In this document: piece by piece, positions 6,901 to 14,738 of the stretch | Layout: the number at the start of each line of letters is the position of its first letter | How positions within the stretch are numbered: position 1 is the stretch's first letter | IMG/VR virus record: IMGVR_UViG_3300036790_000286 | Coordinates: 1 to 64,000 of that record | Direction: 5' to 3' (one strand) | DNA: 64,000 nucleotides | Source: a virus | Notes under the pieces: model-generated | The model's input: the letters and a program-made list of their open reading frames with translations, nothing else | The model's database searches: none | What the model was told of the DNA's origin: nothing | Made by a program: the position numbers and the translations under genes

Positions 6901-6917
6901 TTTTGCAGTAATGCAAC
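6901..6917. promoter_or_regulatory. Candidate operator, copy 2
   Basis: Exact repeat of the 17-mer TTTTGCAGTAATGCAAC found at 4237-4253, containing the palindrome TTGCA-GTAA-TGCAA. It stands 44 bases before ATG 6961. A TGCTACGCT sequence 7 bases before that ATG could serve as an extended -10 element. Confidence 0.5.
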
Positions 6918-6960
6918 GCCTTTGGCCTCGAGCGCGCCAGGCGATGCTACGCTTCAGCCC

Positions 6961-7161
6961 ATGAAGCTCATCGGCTATGCCATTGCCTACGACAGCGATC
7001 CCGGCCCTGATCTGGACGGCATCCAGCGGAAGTCTGCCACGTTCGTCAGTTCGCTGACATGGACGAAGCGGGAATATGCCGATGTGATGCTGGCTGCTCA
7101 CAAGCTGGAATTTCCCGCTCTTGAGAACCAACGAGTGATTGCCGTCTTCGACGAGATTTAA
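6961..7161 (+). CDS. Hypothetical protein (66 aa) containing duplicated segment
   Basis: ATG 6961 has no clear ribosome site; the TGCTACGCT element just upstream could produce a leaderless mRNA. The 66-residue product is soluble and unrecognised. Residues 8-37 are encoded by a 91-bp segment (6981-7071) repeated exactly at 8089-8179. Here the reading frame continues naturally into a helical C-terminus (EYADVMLAAHKLEFPALEN), so this copy is probably the original. Confidence 0.5.
   Translation: MKLIGYAIAYDSDPGPDLDGIQRKSATFVSSLTWTKREYADVMLAAHKLEFPALENQRVIAVFDEI
6981..7071 (+). repeat. 91-bp exact direct repeat, copy 1
   Basis: Identical to 8089-8179 over 91 bases with abrupt divergence on both sides. 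This copy is inside a natural-looking small gene. Confidence 0.95.
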
Positions 7162-7220
7162 AGAAAGCTCTGCACGACTTGTCCCATTCCTGCCTGGCGA
7201 TCGCCGTTGAAAGTGAGCGA

Positions 7221-7607
7221 ATGCTATTACCCCCGCCTCGGCTGGTCCTGTATGTCCTGACCCGGTGGAGTTGTCCGGTGGATGGATGGTTCGAAACCGG
7301 CACCTTGAAGTTTCAGGAGACTGCGCAATGCCCGGAATGCGGTGGCCGCGCCTTTTACGCCGAACACATCCAGGGCCAGACGACGCGCCACCTTCCTTTC
7401 GCAAGCCGGCCCCGGTTGACCAGCGAGAGCAACGGGTCGGTGTGGCAGGTGACGACCGACACGGGAATCGTGACGCGACCGAAGGATGCGAAGCAGTCCC
7501 AGCGCAGAGGCGGATCCCGATCCACCGGCCGGCCGCGGCGAGCAACATCCCCGGACCAGATTCCCGGCGATCCCCGGGAGCAGGCGCCGCCGGAGTTCGA
7601 GGAGTGA
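7221..7607 (+). CDS. Zinc-finger-containing hypothetical protein (128 aa)
   Basis: Start chosen at ATG 7221; a TTG at 7179 would add 14 residues. Cysteines in a CPVDGW turn and a CPECGG knuckle about 30 residues later suggest a small zinc-binding fold at residues 15-50. The C-terminal half is Arg/Pro/Ser-rich and probably disordered. The stop overlaps the next start (TGATG), so the two genes are coupled. No family recognised. Small zinc proteins recur across this genome's early regions. Confidence 0.5.
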   Translation: MLLPPPRLVLYVLTRWSCPVDGWFETGTLKFQETAQCPECGGRAFYAEHIQGQTTRHLPFASRPRLTSESNGSVWQVTTDTGIVTRPKDAKQSQRRGGSRSTGRPRRATSPDQIPGDPREQAPPEFEE

Positions 7608-7924
7608 TGATCCCTGAAGCCTTTCCATCGCGAATCACGATCGAGAGCGGGAGCTGCACCATTGAGCGCGATGTCCACGAAGTGGCGTATCTGGCTCCCG
7701 ACCACGCCGACTATCGGCTTTTCCCGATGTATTGGGAGTGTGGGCCGCGCACGTTTGAGCGTCTCGTAGGGTTGGCGACCCTCGACGTTTCCGATCCAGG
7801 CCACCGGCTCCATGCGATGAACATGGTGAACCGCGGGCGCTGGGCGATGAGGTTCCGCGATATCCCCATCCGGGCAGCGGAAGTGCCTGAAAATCGGCTG
7901 TGGCCACCTGTACGAGGAGCGTAA
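7607..7924 (+). CDS. Hypothetical protein (105 aa)
   Basis: The ATG overlaps the TGA of the preceding gene and has GGAG just upstream. The product is soluble, mixed alpha/beta, with segments CTIERDVHEVAYLAPDH and WECGPRTFERLVGL and a basic C-terminus. The longer open frame upstream of this start is a shadow of the preceding gene. No family recognised; it belongs to the early rightward cluster between the replication genes and the late region. Confidence 0.55.
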   Translation: MIPEAFPSRITIESGSCTIERDVHEVAYLAPDHADYRLFPMYWECGPRTFERLVGLATLDVSDPGHRLHAMNMVNRGRWAMRFRDIPIRAAEVPENRLWPPVRGA

Positions 7925-7926
7925 CG

Positions 7927-8118
7927 ATGGAACGAACGGAGCAGCTTTGCGATATCCACCTGCGCGATGAGGAGAAGGATTCCGGCGCTGGGCACAGACG
8001 GCCAACAGAACCTTTGCATATTTTGTTTCAAGGTAATCGGTGGGAAGCAGTTTCTCCCGATCCTCAGCCAGCGCGCGCGCGATTGGCTCATTGCCTACGA
8101 CAGCGATCCCGGCCCTGA
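7927..8118 (+). pseudogene. Frameshifted small zinc-binding protein gene
   Basis: The gene starts at ATG 7927 with GAGGAG upstream and begins MERTEQLCDIHLRDEE. In this frame the rest is unlike a protein and stops at 8118. Skipping one base near 7975 (in GAGGAGAAGG) joins the natural continuation RIPALGTDGQQNLCIFCFKV, giving a CxxH plus CxxC pair as in small zinc ribbons. The continuation then runs into the second 91-bp repeat, where homology to its own family is presumably lost. It may be a one-base insertion, a sequencing error or programmed +1 shifting. I favour a decayed gene because the repeat insertion also disrupts its 3' end. Confidence 0.5.
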
Positions 8119-8179
8119 TCTGGACGGCATCCAGCGGAAGTCTGCCACGTTCGTCAGTTCGCTGACATGGACGAAGCGG
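8089..8179 (+). repeat. 91-bp exact direct repeat, copy 2
   Basis: Identical to 6981-7071. This copy lies at the broken 3' end of the frameshifted zinc gene and supplies the ATG (8167) of the next gene, which suggests it was inserted or moved by recombination. Confidence 0.95.
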
Positions 8180-8748
8180 CGTCCTTCCAGTTCTACCCCA
8201 TGCTCCCTGCCTGGCTCAAAGATGAAATTGCCCTGCAGCCTGCCTATTGGGGCGCGCGCGAAATCGCGCGCGCGTACCGTCCGCTGAGGTATTTGACAGT
8301 CTACGCAGTCCATCGCTACCACAAACCCGCGAATTCCCAGGAATTACCGCAATCACCCGAGCCTACCGAGGACGAAACCGTGAAGAATGAGCACCCCAAC
8401 ATGGCATTACCCGGGATTTCCCAGATCGACAACAGCGTCCAGATCGACAACAGGATGGGTATTTGCCAAGACGGAGAACTTCGACCTATCAGCGAAGTTT
8501 ACGGTGCCACGCCGCAAGCGAACCGCCGCGACACCGAGCAGGCGCGCATTGAAACTGTCGCGCAGTATCCCGCCGAGGCTAATCCCTCCGCGATCGACGG
8601 CGATGGCGAAGCCGTGGCTGAGGAGACGATGGTCCTTGAGGTGAAGATCCATCTCACCCACCGCAAGGCCAACCGAATGTTCGAGCGCTTGCCGCTGGAC
8701 ACCAAGGCGGCGCTGCTCTCGGACATGATCGAAGCGGCGGTGAGCTAA
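8167..8748 (+). CDS. Hypothetical protein (193 aa)
   Basis: ATG 8167 lies inside the second 91-bp repeat, in a frame different from the one used in the first copy, and no good ribosome site is seen. Coding character is strong from the first codons. Residues 1-60 contain FYPMLPAWLKDEIALQP and an aromatic helix. The centre is Gln/Asn/Glu-rich and probably disordered; the C-terminus has a helical segment ending in LSDMIEAAVS. No family recognised. Either the gene's native 5' end was replaced by the repeat, or ATG 8200 (MLPAWLKDEIA) is the true start. Confidence 0.5.
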   Translation: MDEAASFQFYPMLPAWLKDEIALQPAYWGAREIARAYRPLRYLTVYAVHRYHKPANSQELPQSPEPTEDETVKNEHPNMALPGISQIDNSVQIDNRMGICQDGELRPISEVYGATPQANRRDTEQARIETVAQYPAEANPSAIDGDGEAVAEETMVLEVKIHLTHRKANRMFERLPLDTKAALLSDMIEAAVS

Positions 8749-8840
8749 GGCTGAACCCCTGATGTCCGCGGAGGACGTGTCGCGCGAGCGGCTTGTTGGC
8801 AGCAATGCCTAGACCGGTACGGGCAGCCTGAGCCGATGAA

Positions 8841-9044
8841 TCATCTCGCCGCTCCCATCTCCTCCACCAGTTTCCGCAAAGAACTACAGATCGGTTCGGC
8901 ATATCGTTCAGGGAGCAGCATCAGCGCTTTCCTCAGCGTGAGAAGTTCACTAGCGGCACATTCAATTTCATAGGGCGTGCCAGTCCAGCCGCACGAATTG
9001 ATGATTTCCCGAAGTCGCTCGTCACTGATTCTTTCTTCGCTCAT
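8841..9044 (-). CDS. Hypothetical helical protein (67 aa)
   Basis: A lone leftward gene between the early and late rightward regions. ATG 9042-9044 overlaps a TGA at 9041-9043 that ends a frame finishing ALVEEMGGKG. That ending resembles this gene's own LVEEMGAAR, so a truncated duplicate may lie upstream. The product is predicted helical (SDERLREIINSCGWTG, then an amphipathic helix). No promoter or family is recognised. Confidence 0.45.
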   Translation of the reverse strand: MSEERISDERLREIINSCGWTGTPYEIECAASELLTLRKALMLLPERYAEPICSSLRKLVEEMGAAR

Positions 9045-9237
9045 CCCTTCCCTCCCATTTCCTCCACCAGAGCCCGAATGCTCTCAGCGGACCATGCGCG
9101 TGTCCGGGGTCCGAGCAACACGCCGGCGGGAAACCGGCCGCTCTTGACTCTATCAGCGCTGCAATGTCCCCTAGATTCTCGACGTGCTCGGCCTTTCGCG
9201 GTTATATCCGAGGTCGAGGAAAAACTATGGACGAGGC

Positions 9238-9260
9238 TAAATGGTAATCTCTGCGCCGCG
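9238..9260 (+). promoter_or_regulatory. Late promoter-like element, copy 1
   Basis: TGGTAATCT at 9242-9250 followed by CTGCGCCGCG. It lies 45 bases before ATG 9296 and would head the exported-protein genes. Same element as at 13516, 16234, 21151, 21731, 28607, 34487 and 48957. Confidence 0.65.
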
Positions 9261-9295
9261 CCGGGGCCTCCATCCTCGGCGCGGAGTGGAGAACA

Positions 9296-12200
9296 ATGCT
9301 GCGATTCCCTCGCGTGCTGCTGCTGGCCGTCGCCCTGCTTGCCCTTTTTGCTGGTAGCGCACGGGCTCAGACCCCGAAGCCTATCCCGGTAACCGGCAAC
9401 CTCGGCACCATCACCGGCGGACCTCAACCCGACTCCTACGTTCAGCTCACACTGATCAATTGCAGCAGCGGCAACCCCCAAATCACCGGGTATCAGGGCA
9501 TCGTCAAGACCAGCTACCGGTTCGTGGCCGACGTCAATGGCAACGTGAATGGAACGGTCTGGCCCAATGACCTGATTGACTGCAACAGCACCACGGGCGC
9601 AACGCTCTATTCCCGGCAAATCGTCTCCGAGGACATCCCGGTCGGCACATCGCTCTGCTACCAGGTGACGTCGACGCAGGGCGTGTGGAACCTCCAGACA
9701 CAACAGGCAGTTTCCTGCGGAGCCTCCCCGCCCAATCCCATGGACGGGACGTATAACAACCTGAACGTGAACGGGATTTTCAACGTCAAGGGCGGATTCA
9801 CGTTCGGAGGCGCCAGCCAAACCTACCAGCAGGACGGCACTTACAACGCCTTCGCTCTCCAGAATCCATCATCGTCAAACAATGGCATCGCGATGTCGAT
9901 GGCGCAGTGCTTGACGCTGCCCTATGCCTGCCGCGTCCTCGCGCCAACCGTATACGCGACAACCGAAATCCCAGCCTGGGAGTTCTACAACTGGACCAAC
10001 GGCGGCTATCTTCAGTACGGCTCGCTTGCCGCGGCGTCGCTGCAGGATCAGCGCTTCGGCGGCTCGTTTAGTTCCGCGCTCAACCCAATCCAGATGAACC
10101 CCTACGAGGGCGGCGCTGCCAATGTGGTTTGGGGCAGCAGCTACGGCAACGCGACTGCGTCACAGGCATCCGTGGGCTACGCCTTTTCAGCGACCCAGAC
10201 CACCTCTCCCCTCAGCGGCGGCCCCTGTCTCTCGCAGCTCTACGACAACATTTCGCAGTGTTATCTGTATACCCTGGCTTCGAACGCTCATCGTTACACT
10301 TCGGAGGGCTCGTCTCCGTTTCTGGTGCGTTCCTATGCTTCATCTCCAGGCGATCAGGTTTGGCAGTTAGGGGGGCTGTTCGGACCTGCCGGATGGCAGC
10401 ATCCCTTTGATGAAGGTCAGGAGATGTATTCCTTTGTCAACACCGAGACAATCAACGTTTACCGTGGCACAGTCAGTGCCGTAAGTGGGTCGACGGTTAC
10501 GGTGACGCCAGCGACGCCGGGCGCAGGTTCTGGCGAAATCATCGCAGGGACGCAGGGAGACGGCAGATATCTCACGGATACCACTTCTGCCGATATTGTG
10601 ACTGCCACGCCCACGGCTGTTGTGGCCAACGTTCCCGGGCAGCTGGCTTCCCCAGCCGCCGGATCGACCTATGGCTACTTCGGGTACATGACTTTTTCTT
10701 CGATTCCAACCTCGAGCGCGTGGGGCACGTTCTCTACGGCCGTGACCTATCCATACGGCTCAAAGACGGTTACGTTCTCGTCCTCGGGAGGAACGCTGGC
10801 AAGCGGCCTGATCTGCGTAGCCGACGAAAAAGTGTCTGGGCCGGCCGTGGGCAACTTTGAGATGGTGAACGGCACCGTGTCCGGCAGCTCCGTCACCGCG
10901 ACCTTCCACAAATCGCATCCGGTAGGCGCTGTCTATGCGCAGGGCGGTTATTGCGGCAAGCTGGTCGAGATAGTGGCCGACACCTTTCCCTCCGGGACAT
11001 TCTGGAGTAACGGAGAGAACAGCGGAACCACCACTTATCCGGTTCGCTATCTCTGGCCCATTGTTGGATCGCCGGATGGGGCGACCCTCTGGGTGTTCAA
11101 CGCCGGCCCCTGGCAAGCGACCCCTTCCTACGCTGGTTTCGGTACGACGTGGCCCCTGGCGACGAACAAGGCGGTAAATTTCTACAACGGCGCGGAGGTC
11201 CTGAGTGTGGCCGGGGCGAATGGCGACGTGAGCGACAACAAATTTACCCTCGGTGCGAATGCCGCCAATTTCACCACATCCATGACGGTGCAGGAGACGC
11301 ATCCGGCGCGCCAATCCGTCAACGGTGGGCAGATTACTTTCTCGCAGTTTTCCCCAGGCGGATTCGAGCATGGGCCGTTCTACAACTTCACCGGCCGGAT
11401 GCAGACTGCCTACGGAGGGGTCAACGTCAACAACCAGGCCGCATGGGCGTCCTACGCGGACGGCGGGGGCACCTGGATCCTGCCTCGCGCCGGATTCTAT
11501 GGGGAAGGCCCGTGGCAGTATGGCCTTTTCATGAACGACAACACGACGCTCGAGAGTTTGATCGGCGAAGCCGCCGCCACCGCTGTCAATAACACCGAAC
11601 AGCATATTGTGCAGATGGACCACTCCCAGGTCGCGACGGGCGACTACATCTCCTACGTCTACAACGACACCAGCATCGGTGGATCCGCGTGGGACTTCTT
11701 TCTGAGAGGCAATACCTCGCCCATCATGCGCGTCACGCCCGGCGGCATCCTCGGTACCTTTGCGGGGCAGGTGAATTCGAACTACGTCAACGTGTCGACC
11801 GGCGCCTTCAGCGGCTACATGCAGAACTGGGTAGCTGACTCGAATAACTTCTCTGGGACCGCCTGGCAATGCACATCCGGGTCGCCCACGGTCACCGCAG
11901 GGCAAACCGACCAGTGGGGCGGGACAACCGCGACCGAATTCCATTTCGCTTCAGCCGGCGCGTTCCAGTGCGAAAACAACTCCAGCCTTGTGAGTGGCGG
12001 CGGCACGCCGTTGACCGGCAGCACAACGTATTCCTCGAAGCTGTCCGCCGAAGGCGCAGTGGGCGATGAGGTCATCATCGTTGGGTTCGCCAATCACAGC
12101 AGCGTTGCCAATCTCAGTACTTCATGGGCCGACTACACGAGCACGGGCAGCAGCGGCACGACCTTTCCCCAGTTCCTGTTCCTCATGGGGGGCACGGCCT

Positions 12201-12631
12201 ATGCGGGTGAAACTTTCTACGTCCGCAACGCTGTGACCGTTCAGGGCAGCTCGCCTACGTCCGTTCTGGTGACTGGCGATGCGCAGCAAATAACCTCGGT
12301 CCCAGCAACGAATCTTCCCGCAGGAACGACCTATAACTCGATCCCGCCGGGCCAACCCGGAGGATTCGCGGTTGCCCCGCTTGCGGGTACGACCGCAAGC
12401 ATCGGCGGTTCAGCGATCACGGCTGGAAACTGCTCGACAGGAACGGCGACGATCGCTGGCGCTGTCACCACCATGACAGCTCAAGCGACTCCCGCGACCT
12501 ACCCGGGCGCTCCGTTCTTCTGGAATGCCTACGTCTCGGGCTCAAACACCGTCACGGTTTCCGTGTGCACGAACTTTGCGACCGGGGGCACCCCGACCGC
12601 CTCGACTTACAACGTCCGAGTTTTGCAATAG
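9296..12631 (+). CDS. Large exported Thr/Gly/Ser-rich protein (1111 aa)
   Basis: ATG 9296 follows GGAG by 6 bases. The first 24 residues form a classical Sec signal peptide (hydrophobic LLLAVALLALFAG, then ARA-Q). The mature protein is rich in Thr, Ser, Gly and aromatics and predicted beta throughout. Its first 130 residues (PVTGNLGTITGG, then several cysteines) recall an N-terminal module I associate with acidobacterial prophage-like proteins. The middle part could be fibre- or adhesin-like, and residues 860-990 contain a carbohydrate-binding-like segment. A virion fibre would not normally carry a signal peptide, so surface display on the infected or lysogenic cell is an alternative to a tail fibre. 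Function unknown. Confidence 0.6.
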   Translation: MLRFPRVLLLAVALLALFAGSARAQTPKPIPVTGNLGTITGGPQPDSYVQLTLINCSSGNPQITGYQGIVKTSYRFVADVNGNVNGTVWPNDLIDCNSTTGATLYSRQIVSEDIPVGTSLCYQVTSTQGVWNLQTQQAVSCGASPPNPMDGTYNNLNVNGIFNVKGGFTFGGASQTYQQDGTYNAFALQNPSSSNNGIAMSMAQCLTLPYACRVLAPTVYATTEIPAWEFYNWTNGGYLQYGSLAAASLQDQRFGGSFSSALNPIQMNPYEGGAANVVWGSSYGNATASQASVGYAFSATQTTSPLSGGPCLSQLYDNISQCYLYTLASNAHRYTSEGSSPFLVRSYASSPGDQVWQLGGLFGPAGWQHPFDEGQEMYSFVNTETINVYRGTVSAVSGSTVTVTPATPGAGSGEIIAGTQGDGRYLTDTTSADIVTATPTAVVANVPGQLASPAAGSTYGYFGYMTFSSIPTSSAWGTFSTAVTYPYGSKTVTFSSSGGTLASGLICVADEKVSGPAVGNFEMVNGTVSGSSVTATFHKSHPVGAVYAQGGYCGKLVEIVADTFPSGTFWSNGENSGTTTYPVRYLWPIVGSPDGATLWVFNAGPWQATPSYAGFGTTWPLATNKAVNFYNGAEVLSVAGANGDVSDNKFTLGANAANFTTSMTVQETHPARQSVNGGQITFSQFSPGGFEHGPFYNFTGRMQTAYGGVNVNNQAAWASYADGGGTWILPRAGFYGEGPWQYGLFMNDNTTLESLIGEAAATAVNNTEQHIVQMDHSQVATGDYISYVYNDTSIGGSAWDFFLRGNTSPIMRVTPGGILGTFAGQVNSNYVNVSTGAFSGYMQNWVADSNNFSGTAWQCTSGSPTVTAGQTDQWGGTTATEFHFASAGAFQCENNSSLVSGGGTPLTGSTTYSSKLSAEGAVGDEVIIVGFANHSSVANLSTSWADYTSTGSSGTTFPQFLFLMGGTAYAGETFYVRNAVTVQGSSPTSVLVTGDAQQITSVPATNLPAGTTYNSIPPGQPGGFAVAPLAGTTASIGGSAITAGNCSTGTATIAGAVTTMTAQATPATYPGAPFFWNAYVSGSNTVTVSVCTNFATGGTPTASTYNVRVLQ

Positions 12632-12658
12632 GACGGATCAGGTAAGGAAAGGACCCTT

Positions 12659-13498
12659 ATGAAAAAGGTGTTGTTTACCGCTCTCGTTGCTCTCCTGCTG
12701 GCTGCTTCAGCCAACGCGCAGTCCCGACCGCTCGGCCAGCTCCGCCCTGAGCGGGCCTATTGCTTCAACTCTTCGCTCGGGTGGATTGCGATCAGTTCGG
12801 ATGGGACGGGAGGAGACTCGGTCAATTACCCGCCGGATCCGGTCGCGCTTTTCGGAAGCTACTCAGCCGGGGCTTACTACGCGCTCCAATGCGATTCGAG
12901 CGGGAACCTGATTGTAGGCGGCAGCGGCGACAGCATCACCAGTCCGAACAGCACCCTCGCGGTGGGGGGAACCGCAGGCGCAACGACACTGGACTTCAAT
13001 ACTCTGGCGCAGTTTTGGTCCAACGGCCCAATCAGCGGCTCTGCCGGGCTGACCCTGGTTCAGAATAAGGTCAGTTACATCGACATCACTGTTCCCGTCG
13101 CGATCAGTGTGGGGCATATTACTGTTCAGGTAGTTACAGCGGATAATTCGTCCAACCTTTACAACGTAGCGCTCTACCCAACGACAGGCGGATCTGCCCC
13201 TCTCGTTCAGTGGGGTCCTACGGCCGGAACGGCGCTGGGATCCTCCGCGAATACCCCAGCCACGATTGCAACGACCGCTACGGTGAAGGTTTATCCCGGC
13301 ACCTATCTCCTCACGGTCACGACAAATTGTGCCTCGGCGTGCGCCACCTTCTCAGGCACGTCCTCTGCGGCCTTCACCCGGTTCAATCAGAGCGGTACCG
13401 GAACGACGACTGGGGCGGCTTTCGGAACGCTGTCGTCTGTCCCTGTGGCCTTCCATCAGTGGGGAACGGGCGGCGTTGCCATCATCCTCAGCAACTGA
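12659..13498 (+). CDS. Exported hypothetical protein (279 aa)
   Basis: ATG 12659 has GGAAAGGA upstream. Residues 1-20 are a Sec signal peptide (KKVLFTALVALLLAASANA), with cleavage expected before QS. The mature part is beta-rich and Thr/Ser/Gly-rich, with residues 90-260 resembling a jelly-roll or fibre-like domain and a Cys pair near the C-terminus (NCASACATF). It follows the 1111-residue exported protein by 27 bases and is probably co-transcribed. No family recognised; cell-surface or periplasmic location is inferred only from the signal. Confidence 0.6.
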   Translation: MKKVLFTALVALLLAASANAQSRPLGQLRPERAYCFNSSLGWIAISSDGTGGDSVNYPPDPVALFGSYSAGAYYALQCDSSGNLIVGGSGDSITSPNSTLAVGGTAGATTLDFNTLAQFWSNGPISGSAGLTLVQNKVSYIDITVPVAISVGHITVQVVTADNSSNLYNVALYPTTGGSAPLVQWGPTAGTALGSSANTPATIATTATVKVYPGTYLLTVTTNCASACATFSGTSSAAFTRFNQSGTGTTTGAAFGTLSSVPVAFHQWGTGGVAIILSN

Positions 13499-13515
13499 CG
13501 GGGTGCTCGAACTCC

Positions 13516-13536
13516 TTATGGTAATCTCTGCCGCGC
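13516..13536 (+). promoter_or_regulatory. Late promoter-like element, copy 2
   Basis: TGGTAATCT at 13519-13527 followed by CTGCCGCGC. It lies 29 bases before GTG 13565 and heads the membrane/lysis gene cluster. Confidence 0.65.
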
Positions 13537-13564
13537 ACGGGGCCAGATTCGGAGAGGAGCCTGG

Positions 13565-13894
13565 GTGTTCGATTGGGCAAACGCAGCTGCAACGGTGGGG
13601 GCGGTAGTTGTCGTTCAGGTGATTGCTCACGTCGCCGGATCCGCAGCGCAGCGGCAGGTTGTCAAGAACATGCAGGAGATTCAGCGGGATCACGACGCCA
13701 GGCTTAAGGCTCACGACGAAGAATTCAAAGCCCTGCCACGAGATTTCGTACCCCGCGTGGAACTTGTTGCCCAGATGCAGTCCATCCGGGAATCCCAGAC
13801 GCGCAGCGAAATGATCCTGTTGCGGATGCTGCTCCACAGGGCCGGGATGGGCGATGACAAAGATCTGGCGCTCACAGCTTTAGGGGGAGGGTAA
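13565..13894 (+). CDS. Membrane-anchored coiled-coil protein, possible spanin/holin component (109 aa)
   Basis: GTG 13565 with GGAGAGGAG upstream. One N-terminal transmembrane helix (residues 8-25) is followed by a long charged helix (residues 30-65, KNMQEIQRDHDARLKAHDEE) likely to form a coiled coil, then a short Gly tail. This is the shape of an i-spanin (Rz-like) or a phage membrane accessory protein. It lies a few genes before the endolysin, which supports a lysis role, but no diagnostic motif is present. Start and strand are supported by the late element just upstream. Confidence 0.5.
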   Translation: MFDWANAAATVGAVVVVQVIAHVAGSAAQRQVVKNMQEIQRDHDARLKAHDEEFKALPRDFVPRVELVAQMQSIRESQTRSEMILLRMLLHRAGMGDDKDLALTALGGG

Positions 13895-13899
13895 AGACC

Positions 13900-14190
13900 A
13901 TGCACTTCGCGCAATTCGCAATCATCGCCGCTGTGGTCGCAGGGATCGGCATTACCCCGCTGATGTGGAAAGGCATCATCGCGTTTGTGATCTACGTCGG
14001 CAAAGCCGAGTACAGCAATTCTCCTGAGCCCGGCGTGAAGTGGAGCTGGGAAGTCTTCTACGCATGGCAGCGCGGCACGATCGGGACGATGCTCAACGAG
14101 CGCACGCACCAGGAGGCGAACCCGACGATGCTCTATCCGTCAACGCCCGCAGCCGTCCCGGCCGCGCCTGCGTCCACTACAACCCGATAA
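13900..14190 (+). CDS. Small membrane protein, possible holin-like (96 aa)
   Basis: ATG 13900 follows GGGGGAGGG by about 9 bases. Residues 4-40 contain one or two hydrophobic helices (FAIIAAVVAGIGITPLM and GIIAFVIYVG), followed by a soluble Trp-containing part and a Pro/Ala-rich end. Size, membrane helices and position before the endolysin suggest a holin or antiholin, but this is inference from context; no family motif is seen. Confidence 0.5.
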   Translation: MHFAQFAIIAAVVAGIGITPLMWKGIIAFVIYVGKAEYSNSPEPGVKWSWEVFYAWQRGTIGTMLNERTHQEANPTMLYPSTPAAVPAAPASTTTR

Positions 14191-14224
14191 CCGCCGCCCA
14201 CCCGCGGTCAGAAAGGAAACACCA

Positions 14225-14734
14225 ATGAAAAGTTTTCTCAGTTGCGTGTTGCTCTCCCTCGGATCTCTCGTCGCTGCGGCCCAGACCGCTCCTGCGCCAG
14301 CTGCTCCCACTGCCGCGCAGAACATCTATGCCGGCGGACTTTCCTATGACGTCGGCGGAAGTCCGGCGATCGCGGGTACCGCTCTCTATGCGCGGAACCT
14401 CAACACCGGGGCAACCCTGCCGACTTACGCCTTCACCGTGATCGACGCGCTTCCAGAATCCGTGAAGCCGTTCACCGTCTCCACCAACGTGGGCGCCGGC
14501 ATTGCGCAACAGGTGGCGAAGGTCGGAAACGTAACTGTCTGGATGCCCACAGCCGCGGGAATCTCCTGGACCGGCACGAATATGGGCTTTCAGTGGAACG
14601 GCGGCGCGGGTGCCACCATTCCCATCAAGGGCAGTTACGGCCTGATGCCTTCGATTCGCTTCCTCAAATCGAGCGTGAACGGCGGCAGCGGGTACCAGCT
14701 GATCCCGGGTCTCCTGTTCTATTGGGGGAAGTAA
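14225..14734 (+). CDS. Exported small beta-barrel-like protein (169 aa)
   Basis: ATG 14225 with GGAAA upstream. Residues 1-19 form a Sec signal peptide ending AAAQ. After a short Pro/Ala linker, the mature chain alternates hydrophobic and polar residues and ends with an aromatic strand (LLFYWGK), typical of outer-membrane barrels. An outer-membrane product from a phage could alter the receptor and exclude superinfecting phage; this is inference from fold and location. It lies in the lysis cluster. Confidence 0.5.
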   Translation: MKSFLSCVLLSLGSLVAAAQTAPAPAAPTAAQNIYAGGLSYDVGGSPAIAGTALYARNLNTGATLPTYAFTVIDALPESVKPFTVSTNVGAGIAQQVAKVGNVTVWMPTAAGISWTGTNMGFQWNGGAGATIPIKGSYGLMPSIRFLKSSVNGGSGYQLIPGLLFYWGK

Positions 14735-14738
14735 TCCC

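Noticed and set aside
9041-9820. Leftward frame ending ALVEEMGGKG
   Set aside because: Most of it overlaps the exported-protein gene antisense. Only its last residues resemble the neighbouring 67-residue protein, so at most a short remnant exists and no start can be fixed.
10760-11944. 394-codon leftward frame inside the large exported protein gene
   Set aside because: Shadow of the plus-strand gene; no ribosome site or recognisable fold.
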